From assembly GCF_024609265.1 (NCBI RefSeq), contig NZ_JANHMP010000001.1, forward strand, positions 1,791,505 through 1,855,504: a DNA stretch of 64,000 bases. The letters are read 5' to 3'. Numbering within the stretch: position 1 is the stretch's first letter; the number at the start of each line of letters is the position of its first letter. The stretch comes from Geothrix campi. Lineage in GTDB: Bacteria; Acidobacteriota; Holophagae; Holophagales; Holophagaceae. The translations under genes and the position numbers were made by a program. Of this stretch, positions 51,816 to 59,808 are shown piece after piece. The notes under the pieces were generated by a model that was not told where the DNA came from, made no database searches, and saw only the letters and a list, made by a program, of their open reading frames with translations.

Positions 51816-52421
51816 ATGGGCTTTGTTTATGTACTTACGAATCCAGTCATGCCTGGTTTGGTAAAGATCGGACGGACATCCCAAGACGATGCCAATACAC
51901 GAATTGCGCAACTCTACACAACCGGTGTTCCAGTTCCCTTTACGCTCGAATTTGCGGGCAGGGTTACTAACGAGCAAGAAGTTGAGATGGCCTTACACAC
52001 TGCTTTTAACCCGTATAGGATTAACCCTAATCGTGAGTTTTTTCGTATCGGGGCAGAACAAGCAATTGCTATCCTTAAACTAATCCATATCGAAGACACC
52101 ACAATCGAGGTCAGCCAGCAACCGACGGAAATTGACACAGTGTCGGCGGCAGCAGCGGAACAGCAGAAAAGCAGACGACCTAACTTCAATTTTGCAGAGA
52201 TGGGCATTCCTGTTGGTTCTGAACTTAAATCAACATACAACGACAATGTGGTCACAACCCTCGATGCAAGGCGTGTTCAATACGGAGAAAATGCAATGTA
52301 TCTTTCTGCGGTCACGCGCATGATTCTCGGCACCGATTATTATGTCTCACCACTACAGTTATGGACTTATAATGGCAGTCCGCTAAACGAAATCTACGAA
52401 CAAACTTACGCAATCAATTGA
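51816..52421 (+). CDS. GIY-YIG nuclease-like protein with RAMA-like domain
   Basis: 201 residues from ATG 51816 (GAGG with 8-base spacing). The N-terminal domain reads FVYVLTNPVMPGLVKIGRTS, the GIY-YIG-like pattern of the T5orf172 group (conserved Tyr5 and the KIGRT Arg), followed by REFFRIG. The C-terminal domain about 135-195 (IPVGSELKSTYNDNVVTTL, RMILGTDYYVSPLQLWTYNG) resembles RAMA, a domain found with restriction and modification enzymes. AT-rich codons like the previous gene. Defence role is inferred. Confidence 0.8.
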   Translation: MGFVYVLTNPVMPGLVKIGRTSQDDANTRIAQLYTTGVPVPFTLEFAGRVTNEQEVEMALHTAFNPYRINPNREFFRIGAEQAIAILKLIHIEDTTIEVSQQPTEIDTVSAAAAEQQKSRRPNFNFAEMGIPVGSELKSTYNDNVVTTLDARRVQYGENAMYLSAVTRMILGTDYYVSPLQLWTYNGSPLNEIYEQTYAIN

Positions 52422-52433
52422 TTATCTCAATGG

Positions 52434-52554
52434 GGCCTAACCTTCAGTTTAACTTGGACCCCACCTACAGTGCGATTCACGCTCTCTTATCGTTCCGCTT
52501 CCACGGTTCCAATCGTCGCCTCGGCGTAGGTAGGGCCGGTTAGTTTCCGTTATC
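52434..52554 (+). repeat. 121-bp cassette-like repeat, copy B
   Basis: Begins GGCCTAAC 12 bases after the GIY-YIG stop and ends GGTTAGTTTCCGTTATC. CTAACC near its start pairs with GGTTAG near its end, and CCCCACCTAC pairs with GTAGGTAGGG further in, giving a bulged hairpin. Homologous to copy A over its whole length. Confidence 0.6.
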
Positions 52555-52573
52555 AATCCAACTTCTCATACAT

Positions 52574-52610
52574 ACGAAGAACCGCCCATGCCGGGCGGTT
52601 CTTCGTGTTT
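52574..52610 (+). terminator. Rho-independent terminator at the right end of the islet
   Basis: A 14-bp perfect stem (52574-52587 with 52593-52606) with loop ATGCC, followed by GTTTTC. Serves the plus-strand islet genes; lpdA converges from the other side. Confidence 0.88.
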
Positions 52611-52646
52611 TCAAGCCTTAGTGGTCGCGGTTGATGAATCAAAAAC

Positions 52647-54050
52647 CTACATATTCAGCGCCCGCCCATACACCGCCCGCGCCGCCTCGGGGAACACTTC
52701 GTTGAGGCTGGGGTGGGGATACATGGTGTTGATGAGCTCGTCCACGGTGAACTCGCCGCCCATGAGCGCCACGCTGGAGGCCACCAACTCCGTGGCCTTC
52801 GGGCCCAGGATGTGGATGCCGAGGATCTCGCCGTACTTCTTGTCGGCCACGATCTTGATGAAGCCGTGGGGCTCGCCCACGATGTTGGCCTTGGCCATGG
52901 GGGCGAAGGGGAAGGTGCCCACCTGCACGTCGTAGCCCTTGGCCCGGGCGGCCTTCTCGTTGAGGCCGATGGTGCCCACCTCGGGATCACAGTAGGTGCA
53001 GGCGGGGAAGCGGTCGTAGCGCACGGGATGGGGGTGTACGTCCTTGCCCAGGCTCTGGGCGGCGTGCTCGGCGGCCACGATGCCCTCGTCGCTGGCCACA
53101 TGGGCCAGCCAGGGCGTGCGCACGATGTCGCCGATGGCGTAGAGGCCGGGCTCGCCGGTCTGCATGAACTTGTCGATGACGACGCAGCCGCGGTCCACCT
53201 GGGCCTTGGTGGCCTCCAGGCCGATACCCTCCACCATGGGCGCGCGGCCCACGGCCACCAGCAAGTGGCTGCCCACCACCTCGCCGGGGGTCTCGCCTTC
53301 GAGGAAGCACACCACACCATCGGCCCGCTTCTCGATGCGGGTGATCTTGGTCTTGGTGCGCACGTCCATCTTGTAGGTCTTCTTGAAGATCTTGGCCAGC
53401 TCGAGGCCGATCTCCTCGTCCTCCAGGGGCAGGATGGTGTCCATGAACTCCACCAGCGTGACCTTGGAGCCCAGGCGGCTGAACACGGAGGCGAACTCCA
53501 CGCCGATGGCGCCGGCGCCCAGGATCACCAGGTGGCTCGGCAGCTCGGTGAGGTCCAGGATGTGGTCGCTGTTGAGCACGCGAACGCCATCCGTTTCCAG
53601 GCCGGGGATGGGCTTGGGGGCGGAGCCCGTGGCCAGGATGATGCGCTTGGCCTCGTGGACCTCGCCGGCCACGTCCACTTTGCCGCCGCCCAGCAGCTTG
53701 CCGAAGCCCTTGAGCACGGTCACCTTGTTCTTCTTCATGAGGAACTCGATGCCCTTGGCGTTCTTCAGGACGATGCGGCCCTTGCGCTTGACGATGGTGG
53801 CGAGGTTGGCCTTCAGGCTCTTGGCGTCCACGCCGTCGATGCCGTAGTCATCGGCCACCTGCATCTGCTCGAAGCGGTGGGCGCTCTCCAGCCAGGTCTT
53901 GGCGGGGATGCAGCCGCGGTGGAGGCAGGTACCCCCCAGGCCCGCATCCTTCTCCACCAGGGCCGTGCTCAGGCCCAGCTGAGCGGCGCGGATGGCCGCG
54001 ATGTAGCCGCCGGGGCCGGAGCCGATGACGAGGAGATCGAAGGAAGCCAT
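52647..54050 (-). CDS. lpdA: Dihydrolipoyl dehydrogenase
   Basis: 467 residues. FAD enzyme of 2-oxo-acid dehydrogenase and glycine-cleavage complexes. FAD motif IGSGPGGYIAAIRAA; redox-active disulfide GGTCLHRGCIPAK (CxxxxC); NAD motif LVILGAGAIGVEFASVFSRLG; FAD Asp in LYAIGDIV; and C-terminal catalytic His-Glu HPSLNEVFPEAAR. No lipoyl domain fusion. The rest of the E1/E2 genes are not in the window. Minus strand, converging on the AT-rich islet. Confidence 0.97.
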   Translation of the reverse strand: MASFDLLVIGSGPGGYIAAIRAAQLGLSTALVEKDAGLGGTCLHRGCIPAKTWLESAHRFEQMQVADDYGIDGVDAKSLKANLATIVKRKGRIVLKNAKGIEFLMKKNKVTVLKGFGKLLGGGKVDVAGEVHEAKRIILATGSAPKPIPGLETDGVRVLNSDHILDLTELPSHLVILGAGAIGVEFASVFSRLGSKVTLVEFMDTILPLEDEEIGLELAKIFKKTYKMDVRTKTKITRIEKRADGVVCFLEGETPGEVVGSHLLVAVGRAPMVEGIGLEATKAQVDRGCVVIDKFMQTGEPGLYAIGDIVRTPWLAHVASDEGIVAAEHAAQSLGKDVHPHPVRYDRFPACTYCDPEVGTIGLNEKAARAKGYDVQVGTFPFAPMAKANIVGEPHGFIKIVADKKYGEILGIHILGPKATELVASSVALMGGEFTVDELINTMYPHPSLNEVFPEAARAVYGRALNM

Positions 54051-54118
54051 GCTGCGCTCCAAAGAACGGGGATCCCATGATCCCACAGGCGGGGCCCGGA
54101 TCGAGGGGCTGGGCGGCC

Positions 54119-55270
54119 CTAGGCGTACACCAGCGCAGACCGCACTTCGAGTCGGGCCGCCTTCCACTCCGCCCAGGCCATCCGAAGCTCGGCGCGATGC
54201 AGGGCCAGGGCGGCCTTCCGCTCCGTCTTGGCCTCCCGCCAGGCTTCGGCCTTGGCCAGGCCCTTGGCGCGCCACTCGGCCTTCTTCGCCTGCCAGGCTT
54301 CATGCCGGTCATGCAGGGCGGCCAGGGCCGTGTCCAGCTTCAGGCGGGCCGCGGCCAGGCGATCGCGCATGGGGGTGGCCACGCCCGGGCTGGCCAGGCT
54401 GAGGCGCTCATGGAGCCGCTTCTCCTCCATGTGCAGGCGGGCCCGGGTCATGGCGGCCTCGGACACGCGCCGGAACTGGCCCACCAGGCCCATCCAGCCC
54501 AGGACGTTCAGCAGCCACTTGGTGGTGTCCCACTGGTACCAGAGGGCGCCGTTGCGGTAGTCCCACTGCCAGAGGTGATGGAAGTTGTGGTAGCCCTCGC
54601 CGTAGGTGAGGGGCGCCAGCAGCCAGTTGTCGCGGGCCGTATTGGTATCCGTGTAGGGGCGGCTGCCGAACATGTGGGCGGCGCTGTTGATGAAGAAGGT
54701 GGTGTGGTGCGTCATCACGATGCGCAGCGCCACGCCGAAGACGAGGTGGCCCAGGACGTTGCCGGTGGCCAGGCCGATCCAGAGGGGAATGGTGGTCACC
54801 ACGGCGCCGATGAGGAAGTGGTGCCGGTGCTGCCAGCGCACCAGGGGATCCTTCTCCAGATCCGCCACGCCGGCCAGGGGCAGCTCCTTCGCTTCCATGA
54901 CCCAGGTCCAGTGGGCGTACCAGAAGCCCCTACCGATCTGGTAGGGGTCCTTCTCCGTGTCCACATGCTGGTGATGCACCCGGTGGTCGCTGGACCACTT
55001 GAGGACCGAGTTCTCGAAGGCGGCGGCGCCGAAGCAGAGAAAGAGGAAGCGCACAGGCCAGGAGGCCTTGTAGGCCCGGTGGCTGAAGAGCCGGTGGTAG
55101 CCGCCGCTGATGGCGGTGCCCACGGCGGAGATCATGGCGAGGAAGACCAGCGCCTCGCTCCACCTCAGGCCGGACGTGGCCAGGCGCCAGGGCACCAGCA
55201 CCAGCGCGAGGGCCAGGGTCCCCGTGAGGAAGAGCGTATTGAGTAGATTCCAGCGCTTGCCATGGACCAT
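54119..55270 (-). CDS. Acyl-CoA/fatty-acid desaturase
   Basis: 383 residues. Membrane di-iron desaturase introducing a double bond (delta-9 type). Histidine boxes: H59RLFSH64, H96RVHH100 and HNFHH near residue 240. Hydrophobic helices flank the boxes. A highly charged C-terminal helix of about 100 residues (RLAAARLKLDTALAALHDRHE) extends beyond the usual desaturase core and could be a coiled coil. ATG 55270 follows GGAG by 9 bases. It requires oxygen and an electron donor not seen nearby. Confidence 0.92.
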   Translation of the reverse strand: MVHGKRWNLLNTLFLTGTLALALVLVPWRLATSGLRWSEALVFLAMISAVGTAISGGYHRLFSHRAYKASWPVRFLFLCFGAAAFENSVLKWSSDHRVHHQHVDTEKDPYQIGRGFWYAHWTWVMEAKELPLAGVADLEKDPLVRWQHRHHFLIGAVVTTIPLWIGLATGNVLGHLVFGVALRIVMTHHTTFFINSAAHMFGSRPYTDTNTARDNWLLAPLTYGEGYHNFHHLWQWDYRNGALWYQWDTTKWLLNVLGWMGLVGQFRRVSEAAMTRARLHMEEKRLHERLSLASPGVATPMRDRLAAARLKLDTALAALHDRHEAWQAKKAEWRAKGLAKAEAWREAKTERKAALALHRAELRMAWAEWKAARLEVRSALVYA

Positions 55271-55362
55271 GCCATTGACTCCAAAACAGAGTTTTATTCT
55301 ACCGGACGTTAGCAATCGGCGTCCCATGCCAAACTTGCCCTTTCCCCTGGCGTGAGGTTTCT

Positions 55363-56667
55363 GTGACCGTCAAGCGACCCTGGTACCGCTCCAGTACCTT
55401 CTGGATTTTCGTGGGCCTGATCATGGGCGTGGTGCTGGGCGGTTTCCTGCCCCAGGATCAGTACCCTTGGGCCTACGACACCTTCCGGTTCCTCTCCAAA
55501 GCTTTTATCAGTCTCATCAAGGGCCTCATCGTCCCCCTGCTGCTGTCCACCATCATCGTGGGCATCGCCCAGACCGGGGACATCCGGGCCGTGGGCCGCA
55601 TGGGCGCCAAGGCGCTGATCTACTTCGAAGTCATCACCACGCTGGCCCTGTTCATCGGCCTGGGCGTGGCCAACTGGCTGAAGCCCGGCGCGAACCTCCC
55701 CATGGACATGGGCGCCCATGCCGCCGTGGCCGCGGCCAAGGCGAAAACGGGCTGGGAAATCGCCCTTCACATGTTCCCGTCGAACCTGATCCAGCACGCG
55801 GCCGAAGGCGACATCCTGCCGGTGGTGATCTTCGCCACCATCTTCGGCATCGCCCTCACCAAGGTGGGCGAGCGCGGCAAGCCCGTGCTGGCCTTCTTCG
55901 ACGGCGTGGCCCAGACCATGTTCAAGTACACCGACTTCGTCATGACCCTCACCCCCCTGGGCGTGTTCGGCGCCATGGCCTACAACGTGAGCCACATGGC
56001 GGCCGGGCACGCCGTGAACGGTTCGATCATCAAGGGCTGGCCGGCGGTGTTCCACCTTCTTAAGCAGTACAGCCTTCTGGTGGGCAGTCTCTACCTGGCC
56101 CTCACCCTGCTGTTCCTCCTCGTCTTCGTGCCGGTGGCCTGGCTGGCGGGCATCCGCGTCCTGGGCTTCGTGAAAGCCATCAAGGACCCGGCCCTGACGG
56201 CCTTCAGCACCGCCAGCAGCGAGGCCGCCCTGCCCAAGCTGCTCGAGGAGGTCGTCCGCTTCGGCGTGCCCCGCCAGGTGGCCAGCTTCGTCATCCCCAC
56301 GGGCTACAGCTTCAACCTGGACGGCTCCACGCTCTACCTGGTGCTGGCCAGCCTCACCATCGCCCAGGCCGCCGGCATCCACATGAGCCTGGGCCAGCAG
56401 CTGCTGATGGTCTTCACGTTCATGCTCACCAGCAAGGGCGTGGCCGGCGTGCCCCGGGCGACCCTCGTCATCATCGCCGCCACCTGCGGCAGCTTCGGCC
56501 TGCCCGGCGAGGCGGGCGTCGCCATGCTGCTGGCGGTGGACGAGATCATGGACATGGCCCGCACCACCGTGAATGTCATCGGCAACGGACTCGCCAGCGT
56601 GGTGGTGGCCCGGTGGGAAGGCGTCTTCGGCACCGATCCCGAACCGCTGCCCGACCAGGAAATCTGA
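55363..56667 (+). CDS. Dicarboxylate/amino-acid:cation symporter (DAACS family)
   Basis: 434 residues. Inner-membrane transporter of the GltP/DctA family, taking up C4-dicarboxylates or glutamate/aspartate with sodium or protons. Family segments: FLSKAFISLIKGLIVPLLLSTIIVGIAQTG, AFSTASSEAALPK (HP1 Ser-rich loop), IPTGYSFNLDGSTLYL and the NTGxxxD-type RTTVNVIGNGLASVV. GTG 55363 is used, with GAGG 5 bases upstream. Substrate cannot be resolved from sequence alone. Confidence 0.93.
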   Translation: MTVKRPWYRSSTFWIFVGLIMGVVLGGFLPQDQYPWAYDTFRFLSKAFISLIKGLIVPLLLSTIIVGIAQTGDIRAVGRMGAKALIYFEVITTLALFIGLGVANWLKPGANLPMDMGAHAAVAAAKAKTGWEIALHMFPSNLIQHAAEGDILPVVIFATIFGIALTKVGERGKPVLAFFDGVAQTMFKYTDFVMTLTPLGVFGAMAYNVSHMAAGHAVNGSIIKGWPAVFHLLKQYSLLVGSLYLALTLLFLLVFVPVAWLAGIRVLGFVKAIKDPALTAFSTASSEAALPKLLEEVVRFGVPRQVASFVIPTGYSFNLDGSTLYLVLASLTIAQAAGIHMSLGQQLLMVFTFMLTSKGVAGVPRATLVIIAATCGSFGLPGEAGVAMLLAVDEIMDMARTTVNVIGNGLASVVVARWEGVFGTDPEPLPDQEI

Positions 56668-56786
56668 GCGATCGCTACCTGAGGTAGAGCGCGGGTTCAG
56701 GGCCCAAATCCTTGTCTTGAAAGCCTTCCACCGTTATCGTGATGGATTCCCAATGCGGCGCAGCATCAGGATCCGACGGGGGCTCC

Positions 56787-58391
56787 ATGAAGATCATCGT
56801 GACCGACGAGGTGACTGGCGAGGGTCTAGCCCTGCTTCAGCGCGACCCGCGCATCACGCTGGACGTGCGCCTCGGCCTGTCGAAGGAGGCCCTGTACGCC
56901 TGCATCGGGGACTATGACGCCATCATCACCCGCAGCGGCACCACCGTGGACAAGGCCCTGCTCGACGCGGCCACCAATCTGAAGATCGTGGCCCGGGCCG
57001 GCGTGGGCATCGACAACGTGGACGTGGATTACGCCAGCGCCAAGGGCGTCATCGTGGTGAACGCCCCCTTCGGCAACACCAACAGCGCCGCCGAGCACAC
57101 GCTGGCCCTGCTGCTCTCCGCCTGCCGCCACGTGCCCGCCGCCTGCGCCAGCCTCAAGGCCGGCGAGTGGAAGCGGGCGAAATTCACGGGCGTGGAATTG
57201 AAGGGGAAAGTCGCCGGCGTCATCGGGCTGGGCAAGGTGGGCGGCCGGGTGGCCACACGCCTCAAGGCCTTCGAGTGCGAGGTGCTGGGCTGCGACCCCT
57301 ACGTGAGCGCCAAGCGGGCCCAGGACCTGGGCGTGCGTCTGGTGGACTTGGAGGAGCTCTGCCGGTCCTGCGACATCCTCACGGTGCACACGCCGCTGAA
57401 CGACGAGACCCGCGGCATGATCGGCCCGGACCAGCTGGCCCTCATGAAGGAGGGCATCATCCTGCTCAACGTGGCCCGGGGCGGCATCCTGGACGAGCCG
57501 GCCCTGCTGGCGGCCCTCCAGTCCGGCAAGGTGAGCCTGGCGGCGGTGGACGTCTGGTCCGAGGAGCCGCCCCAATCGGAGGTGCTCAAGCAGCTCATCG
57601 CCCAGGAGCGCCTGGTGGTCACCCCGCACCTGGGGGCCAACACCCAGGAAGCCCAGGTCAACGTGGCCATCGACGTGTCCCGGGAGATCCTCAGCTACCT
57701 GGACCGCGCCCCCCTGGAGAACGCCGTGAACCTGCCCCGCTTCGATCCGGCGGTGATGGACCAGATGCGGCCCTACTTCAAGCTCATGGCCGTCCTCAGC
57801 GAATTCGGGCTCCAGCTCCTGAAGGGCAGCCTGGACCGCGTCACCTTCGGGTTCGCCGGCGCCATCGCCCATCACGACTGTACGCCCCTCACCGTGAGCG
57901 GCCTGGCCGCCCTGCTGGGCCGGGCCACGGACCAGCCCGTGAACATGGTCAACGCCAATCTGGTGGCCGAGCGCATCGGGCTGGTGGTGGACGAGCGCAA
58001 GTCCACGGACGGCGGCGCCTTCTCGAACCTGGTGACCCTCACCCTGGAGGGCAGCGGCAAGACCCGCGTGCTGTCCGGCACCCTCTTCGAGGGGACGCCC
58101 CGCATCGTCCGCCTGCGGGACTACGCCATGGATTTCATGCCCGAGGAGCACATGCTCCTGCTGAGCTACATGGATCGCCCCGGCATGATCGGAAGAATCG
58201 GCACCGTGCTCGGCCAGCACGACGTCAACATCGCCTGCATGAACCTGGGGCGGCGGGAACGGAAAGGCGAGGCCATGGTGGTCCTCTCCGTGGATACGCC
58301 GGTTCCTCTCCATGTGATCGCTGAACTCCAGCGGGCCACGGACGCCACCTTCGTCCGGGCCCTGCACCTGCCCTCGGCCGCTCTCGCGTAG
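56787..58391 (+). CDS. serA: D-3-phosphoglycerate dehydrogenase
   Basis: 534 residues. First enzyme of serine synthesis, NAD-dependent. ITRSGTTVDKALLDAA and the Rossmann GVIGLGKVGGRVATRL; catalytic Arg/Glu/His appear in LLNVARGGILDE, the Glu region DVWSEEPP, and HLGANTQEAQ. The C-terminus carries an intervening ASB domain and an ACT domain (about 455-530, MLLLSYMDRPGMIGRIGTVLG), so it may be feedback-controlled by serine. ATG 56787 follows GGGGG. Confidence 0.96.
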   Translation: MKIIVTDEVTGEGLALLQRDPRITLDVRLGLSKEALYACIGDYDAIITRSGTTVDKALLDAATNLKIVARAGVGIDNVDVDYASAKGVIVVNAPFGNTNSAAEHTLALLLSACRHVPAACASLKAGEWKRAKFTGVELKGKVAGVIGLGKVGGRVATRLKAFECEVLGCDPYVSAKRAQDLGVRLVDLEELCRSCDILTVHTPLNDETRGMIGPDQLALMKEGIILLNVARGGILDEPALLAALQSGKVSLAAVDVWSEEPPQSEVLKQLIAQERLVVTPHLGANTQEAQVNVAIDVSREILSYLDRAPLENAVNLPRFDPAVMDQMRPYFKLMAVLSEFGLQLLKGSLDRVTFGFAGAIAHHDCTPLTVSGLAALLGRATDQPVNMVNANLVAERIGLVVDERKSTDGGAFSNLVTLTLEGSGKTRVLSGTLFEGTPRIVRLRDYAMDFMPEEHMLLLSYMDRPGMIGRIGTVLGQHDVNIACMNLGRRERKGEAMVVLSVDTPVPLHVIAELQRATDATFVRALHLPSAALA

Positions 58392-58422
58392 AGAATGCGA
58401 TGATGGAGGTCTGGAGGCCTCT

Positions 58423-59073
58423 TTGAAACTCATCGCCTGGGACTTCGACGGCACGCTGGTGGACAGCCGCCCCCTCATCGAGGCCGGCATGGCCCACGCC
58501 CTGGATGCCTTGGGCCAGCCCCGCTCCCTCATGGCCGAATGGCTCAAATATGTGGGCCTCCCTGTGGAAGCCGGCATCCGGAACACCTTCGGGCCCCTGG
58601 GCCTGGACTACGACACGGTGCTCAAGGCCTACCGGAGCTTCGGCCACGCGGAGCACGAGCACCTGATGCGGCCCTTCGAGGGCATCCCCGAGCTGCTGGA
58701 GGAACTGCGGGCCCGGGGCCAGCGGATGGGCGTGGCCACCTCCAAGCGGACCGTTCCCCTCCTGCGGCAGATGGCCCGGTTTGGCTGGGAGGCCTTCTTC
58801 GACCCCATCATCACGCCGGACGACGTCACCCACGGCAAGCCCCACCCGGAGACCCTGGAGCTCATGCAGGCGCGCACCGGCCTCGCACCCGAGGACATCC
58901 TCATGGTGGGCGACACCCCCTTCGACCTGGACATGGCCCGGGCCGCCGGGGTGCCCAGCTTGGCCGTGGGCCACGGCTTCTACCCCCAGGAGGCCCTGGC
59001 CGCCTGCGGCCCCCGGGCCTATGCGCCGGACACGGCCGCCCTGCGGGACATCCTGCTCGCCTGGTCGGCTTGA
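58423..59073 (+). CDS. HAD-family phosphatase, phosphoglycolate-phosphatase-like
   Basis: 216 residues with a TTG start (GGAGG 5 bases upstream). HAD motifs: I, AWDFDGTLVDSR; II, VATSKRTVP; III, lysine in HGKPHPETLEL; IV, MVGDTPFDLDMARAAG. The cap between motifs I and II is the small C1 helical type. Probably removes phosphate from phosphoglycolate or a related small molecule; the substrate is inferred. It follows serA by 31 bp, so a serine/one-carbon link (3-phosphoserine phosphatase) is possible but unproved. Confidence 0.88.
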   Translation: MKLIAWDFDGTLVDSRPLIEAGMAHALDALGQPRSLMAEWLKYVGLPVEAGIRNTFGPLGLDYDTVLKAYRSFGHAEHEHLMRPFEGIPELLEELRARGQRMGVATSKRTVPLLRQMARFGWEAFFDPIITPDDVTHGKPHPETLELMQARTGLAPEDILMVGDTPFDLDMARAAGVPSLAVGHGFYPQEALAACGPRAYAPDTAALRDILLAWSA

Positions 59074-59130
59074 CATGACTCAGGGGGGACCGCCTGCTCG
59101 CGTGGCTCGCGATGTCCCCCGGAACCCCCC
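59071..59130 (+). repeat. Divergent dispersed 3'-end element, copy 7
   Basis: Starts at the TGA of the HAD gene. GGGGGGACCGCC pairs loosely with a GTCCCCC segment around a CGCGTGGCTCGCGA loop. Shares GGGGGACCGCC with copy 6. Confidence 0.55.
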
Positions 59131-59148
59131 GGCTTTCCCGGAGTGCTT

Positions 59149-59649
59149 ATGGCTGAACTGACGCACCTCGATCCCGAAGGCCGGCCCAAGATGGTGGATG
59201 TCTCCGCCAAGGCCGTGACCCGTCGCCTGGCCGTGGCCGCGGGCTACCTGGAACTGGATGCCCCCGCCGCGGAAGCCCTGTCCAAGGGGGGCGGCCCCAA
59301 AGGCGATCCCTGGTCCGTGGCCCGGCTCGGGGCCGTGGGCGGGGTCAAGCGGACCTCCGATCTGATTCCGCTGGCCCATCCCCTGGCCATCGAGGCCGTG
59401 GATGTGGTCCACCACTGGGATCCCCTCACCCGGCGCGCCTGGCTGCGCGTGCAAGTGAGCTGCGAAGGGCGGACCGGCATCGAGATGGAAGCCCTGGCCG
59501 GCGTGACGGTGGGCCTGCTGGTGCTCTACGACATGCTCAAGGCCGTGAGCCACGGCATGACCCTCGGTCCGGCCCGCCTCCTCCGCAAAGAAGGCGGCCG
59601 GCGGGGCACCGTGACCCTGCCCTGGGCCGGCTGCCCCTGGGAACCATGA
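59149..59649 (+). CDS. moaC: Cyclic pyranopterin monophosphate synthase MoaC
   Basis: 166 residues. Molybdenum-cofactor enzyme converting the 3',8-cyclo-GTP made by MoaA to cPMP. Conserved MVDVSAKAVTRRLAVA, the GGVKRTSDLIPLAHPL region, and GIEMEALAGVTVGLLVLYDMLKAVSHGM with the catalytic Lys/Glu. GGAG at 6 bases favours ATG 59149 over GTG 59143. No other moa genes are near. Confidence 0.96.
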   Translation: MAELTHLDPEGRPKMVDVSAKAVTRRLAVAAGYLELDAPAAEALSKGGGPKGDPWSVARLGAVGGVKRTSDLIPLAHPLAIEAVDVVHHWDPLTRRAWLRVQVSCEGRTGIEMEALAGVTVGLLVLYDMLKAVSHGMTLGPARLLRKEGGRRGTVTLPWAGCPWEP

Positions 59650-59808
59650 AGGCAGGCGCCCTAGTTGGAAAACATTTGCATATGCAAGGTTCCAGGACCC
59701 CGGTAGGATGGGGACTGGACTGTTCCTATTTCATCATCGACCGGGGTCACGACCCCCTCAAGGAGGCCTAGCGAAGCAGGCTTTTCCGTTGTAGCCGGGA
59801 GTTCACCC
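59650..59808 (+). promoter_or_regulatory. Structured leader with a perfect 12-bp palindrome
   Basis: 159 bp ahead of the LysM/M23 gene. TTGCATATGCAA at 59676-59687 is a perfect palindrome and probably an operator. Downstream, GGGGTC/GACCCC (59743-59756) and a GCCT/AGGC stem suggest a folded leader. A cyclic-dinucleotide riboswitch was considered and not supported. Confidence 0.45.

Noticed and set aside
51660-52554. Calling the repeats confirmed integron attC sites
   Set aside because: The terminal core GTTAACT/GTTAGTT does not fit GTTRRRY, and no integrase gene is in the window. Kept only as an attC-like hypothesis.
59650-59808. A cyclic-di-AMP or cyclic-di-GMP riboswitch before the LysM/M23 gene
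   Set aside because: Individual short motifs look alike (AGGATGGGGACT, GCGAAGC), but their order does not match either consensus as I recall it.
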